DNA from: JAVDCA01 sp035293985
Lineage (GTDB): Bacteria; Pseudomonadota; Alphaproteobacteria; Rhizobiales; Xanthobacteraceae
Reading direction: 5' to 3'
Assembly: GCA_035293985.1 (NCBI GenBank)
Contig: DATGLS010000014.1
Location: 1-64,000 of the forward strand
DNA: 64,000 bases
Shown: positions 62,192 through 64,000 of the stretch, piece by piece
How positions within the stretch are numbered: position 1 is the stretch's first letter
How the letters are laid out: each line of letters starts with the position of its first letter
The notes under the pieces: model-generated
The model's database searches: none
What the model was told of the DNA's origin: nothing
What the model saw: the letters and a program-made list of their open reading frames with translations, nothing else
Made by a program: the position numbers and the translations under genes

Positions 62192-63414
62192 CAGGCGACA
62201 CGCAACGACGGCACGGCGACGACGAAACGCGCGCCCCACTCGCGCGCATAAGCAAGCTGAGCCATCACCTCGTCCTTCAGATTCCATGGCAGGATCAGGA
62301 TCAAGTCGGGGCGATCCTCGTGCAGCCTCGCCTCCGCGACGATCGGAATGCGGCTGCCGGGCATGAAACGGCCGGCCTTGGCGGGATTGCGGTCGACCAC
62401 ATACCGGACGAGATCGGAGCGCACGCCGGCGAAATTGAGCAACGTGTTGCCCTTGGCGGCCGCCCCATAGGCCGCAACCAGCGCACCATCGCGTCGCGCG
62501 TCGAGCAGGAAACGCACGAGCTCATCCTTGACCGTCTCGGCCGCTTGCTGGAAGCCGGCATAGAACCCGCCCGACGCGACGCCTGCATCGGCTTCGCGCT
62601 TGCGCAGCGCCACGAGCCCGGTTGTCGCGGCATGCCGGCCGCCGCTGCGCTGGGCGAAAACGCGCAGGCTGCCGCCATGGGTCGGCAACTGCTGCACGTC
62701 GAACACCACAAGCCCGTTGGCGGCAAAGATGCGCTCGACGGCGAGCAGCGACAGGTATGAGTAGTGCTCGTGATAGACCGTATCGAACTGGCACTCGCGG
62801 ATCATCGCCACGAGATGTGGAAACTCGAAAGTGGCGACGCCGCCCGGCTTGAGCAGGCGGGCAAACCCGGCGACGAAATCGTTGATGTCGGGCACGTGCG
62901 CCAGCACGTTGTTGGCCGCGATCAGGTCGGCACTGCGCCCTTCGGCGACGAGCCGCTCGGCGAGCGCGACGCCGAAGAACTCCGGCACGATGTCGATGCC
63001 CTTGGCGCGCGCCGCCGCTGCGGTGCTCGCGGTCGGCTCGACGCCATAAGCCGGGATCCCGGCCTGCCGCACGTACTGCAAGAGATAGCCGTCATTGGCA
63101 GCGACCTCGGCCACGCATGAGCCTGCGCCGAGATCGAAACGCTCGATCATGTCGCCGACATATCGCTGGGCGTGCGCGAGCCATGACGTCGAGAACGAGC
63201 TGAAATAAGCGTAGTCATCGGTGAACAGCGCCTCGCGGCCGGCGAAGTCCTCGGTCTGCGCCAGCCAGCACGACTCGCAGACGAGCAGCCGCAGCGGATA
63301 CCACGCCTCCGGCTGGTCGAGGCGGGCGGCGTCCAGATAGGCATTCGACGGCGGCGCGGTGCCGAGATCGAGGAAGCGCCTGGTCAGCGACGTTCCGCAG
63401 TGGCGGCATTTCAC
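62191..63414 (-). CDS. Sugar C-methyltransferase (SAM-dependent)
   Basis: A 407-residue enzyme of the TylC3/NovU class, which methylates a carbon of a keto-deoxysugar nucleotide. From the start: a zinc-binding domain (CRHCGTSLTRRFLDLG, CESCWLAQTE), the SAM domain (SCVAEVAANDGYLLQYV, ANNVLAHVPDINDFV), and a C-terminal domain with YGAAAKGNTLLNFAG. The GTG at 63414 overlaps the RmlC-like stop by four bases (GTGA). Branched sugars made this way are found on surface polysaccharides. Confidence 0.93.
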   Translation of the reverse strand: MKCRHCGTSLTRRFLDLGTAPPSNAYLDAARLDQPEAWYPLRLLVCESCWLAQTEDFAGREALFTDDYAYFSSFSTSWLAHAQRYVGDMIERFDLGAGSCVAEVAANDGYLLQYVRQAGIPAYGVEPTASTAAAARAKGIDIVPEFFGVALAERLVAEGRSADLIAANNVLAHVPDINDFVAGFARLLKPGGVATFEFPHLVAMIRECQFDTVYHEHYSYLSLLAVERIFAANGLVVFDVQQLPTHGGSLRVFAQRSGGRHAATTGLVALRKREADAGVASGGFYAGFQQAAETVKDELVRFLLDARRDGALVAAYGAAAKGNTLLNFAGVRSDLVRYVVDRNPAKAGRFMPGSRIPIVAEARLHEDRPDLILILPWNLKDEVMAQLAYAREWGARFVVAVPSLRVA

Positions 63415-63971
63415 AGCCTTACTCCCGTAAAGCTCGCCGTCAGATGCGGCCGCGCCGCGTCGCGATCGGACATCGCGGTGACCTGACGCGGCCATGCGAT
63501 GGCGAGGCGCGGATCGAGCGGATGGAGCCCGTCCTCCGCGGCGGGCACATACGGCGCGGAGTGAAAATAGAGGAGCTCGGCGCCGTCACCGAGCGTCTGG
63601 AACCCATGGGCGAAGCCGGGCGGAATCAGCATGGCGGCGCCGTTGGCGCCCGAGAGCTCGTGCATCACCGACCGCAGCAGTGTGGGAGAGCCGGCGCGCA
63701 CGTCGACCGCGACGTCACACACCGCGCCGCGCAGGCACATCACGAGCTTGGCTTCCGCGTGGGGCGGGTGCTGGAAATGCATGCCGCGAATGCTGCCGGC
63801 CTGCGCCGTGACGCTGTGGTTCGCCTGGCGGACCGGCCAGCGCCAGCCGGCGCCGGCGAGCTCGTCATCGCAGAAGAGGCGCGCGAAGGAGCCGCGTGCA
63901 TCGGCGAGCGGATGCCGCACCACGAGACGCGGCCCGTCCGGCATCAGCTCGGTCACGGTGAAGCGGCTCAT
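63411..63971 (-). CDS. rfbC: dTDP-4-dehydrorhamnose 3,5-epimerase-like protein
   Basis: A 186-residue cupin of the RmlC family. It has RGSFARLFCDDELAGAGW, QANHSVTAQAGSIRGMHFQH with the catalytic His, and IPPGFAHGFQTLGDGAELLY. It epimerises C3 and/or C5 of a 4-keto-6-deoxysugar nucleotide. The gene overlaps the C-methyltransferase by 4 bp and, at its 5' end, another partial gene by 4 bp. A C3- or C5-only epimerase cannot be excluded; the symbol is used in the family sense. Confidence 0.88.
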   Translation of the reverse strand: MSRFTVTELMPDGPRLVVRHPLADARGSFARLFCDDELAGAGWRWPVRQANHSVTAQAGSIRGMHFQHPPHAEAKLVMCLRGAVCDVAVDVRAGSPTLLRSVMHELSGANGAAMLIPPGFAHGFQTLGDGAELLYFHSAPYVPAAEDGLHPLDPRLAIAWPRQVTAMSDRDAARPHLTASFTGVRL

Positions 63972-64000
63972 GACAACCCTCGCGCGGGCATCAGGCCGCC
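63968..64000 (-). CDS. Partial gene, C-terminus of the upstream polysaccharide gene
   Basis: A reading frame entering from the right edge ends at a TGA that overlaps the epimerase ATG (ATGA). The visible residues are GGLMPARGLS. It is too short to identify; the tight overlap chain suggests it is the preceding gene of the same polysaccharide operon. Confidence 0.45.
   Translation of the reverse strand, partial: GGLMPARGLS

Overview
The window is GC-rich and reads as the chromosome of an alphaproteobacterium of the Hyphomicrobiales (Rhizobiales), probably near Xanthobacteraceae/Bradyrhizobiaceae. The evidence is the gene orders infC-rpmI-rplT-pheS-pheT, fzlA-queG, nth/DUF2244 and dnaK-dnaJ, several orphan tripartite-tricarboxylate (Bug) binding proteins, and dispersed palindromic intergenic repeats typical of this order. 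The species cannot be named from the sequence alone.

Region 1 (1-9400) is an integrative element ending at a tRNA-Leu(CAG) gene. From the left it holds four 23-bp tandem repeats that look like an IS21-type transposon end, a phosphoribosyltransferase facing a DprA-like protein, and an amino-methyltransferase overlapping a candidate restriction endonuclease. A zinc-metallopeptidase-like protein, an XRE repressor divergent from a small membrane protein, a serine recombinase with an unknown partner gene, a frameshifted gene, an excisionase-like protein and a tyrosine integrase follow. This is the defence/mobility part of the window. The far end of the element is not visible and probably lies to the left.

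Region 2 (9.7-23.7 kb) is core chromosome: a complex I NDUFA9-like protein, UppP, FzlA, QueG, small-molecule enzymes, a glycosyltransferase, then the translation cluster infC (ATT start), rpmI, rplT, pheS, pheT.

Region 3 (23.9-39.3 kb) is catabolic and uptake territory: a two-subunit Rieske dioxygenase operon with a Bug protein, an amine oxidase, two MetE-like zinc-barrel proteins, another Bug protein, and a nitrate/sulfonate-type ABC transporter. It is interrupted by a complete 2201-bp IS1595-family element with perfect 26-bp inverted repeats, an 8-bp target duplication and a membrane-protein passenger gene.

Region 4 (39.6-59.2 kb) mixes housekeeping genes (nth, msrA, gpmI, dapB, pyrF, dnaJ, dnaK with a good RpoH-type promoter) with two more orphan Bug proteins, a third MetE-like protein, an AraC regulator and an esterase gene broken by a frameshift.

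Region 5 (59.4-64 kb) is the start of a surface-polysaccharide cluster: a membrane protein, then on the minus strand a tightly overlapping operon of an RmlC-like epimerase, a sugar C-methyltransferase and a nucleotide-sugar epimerase.
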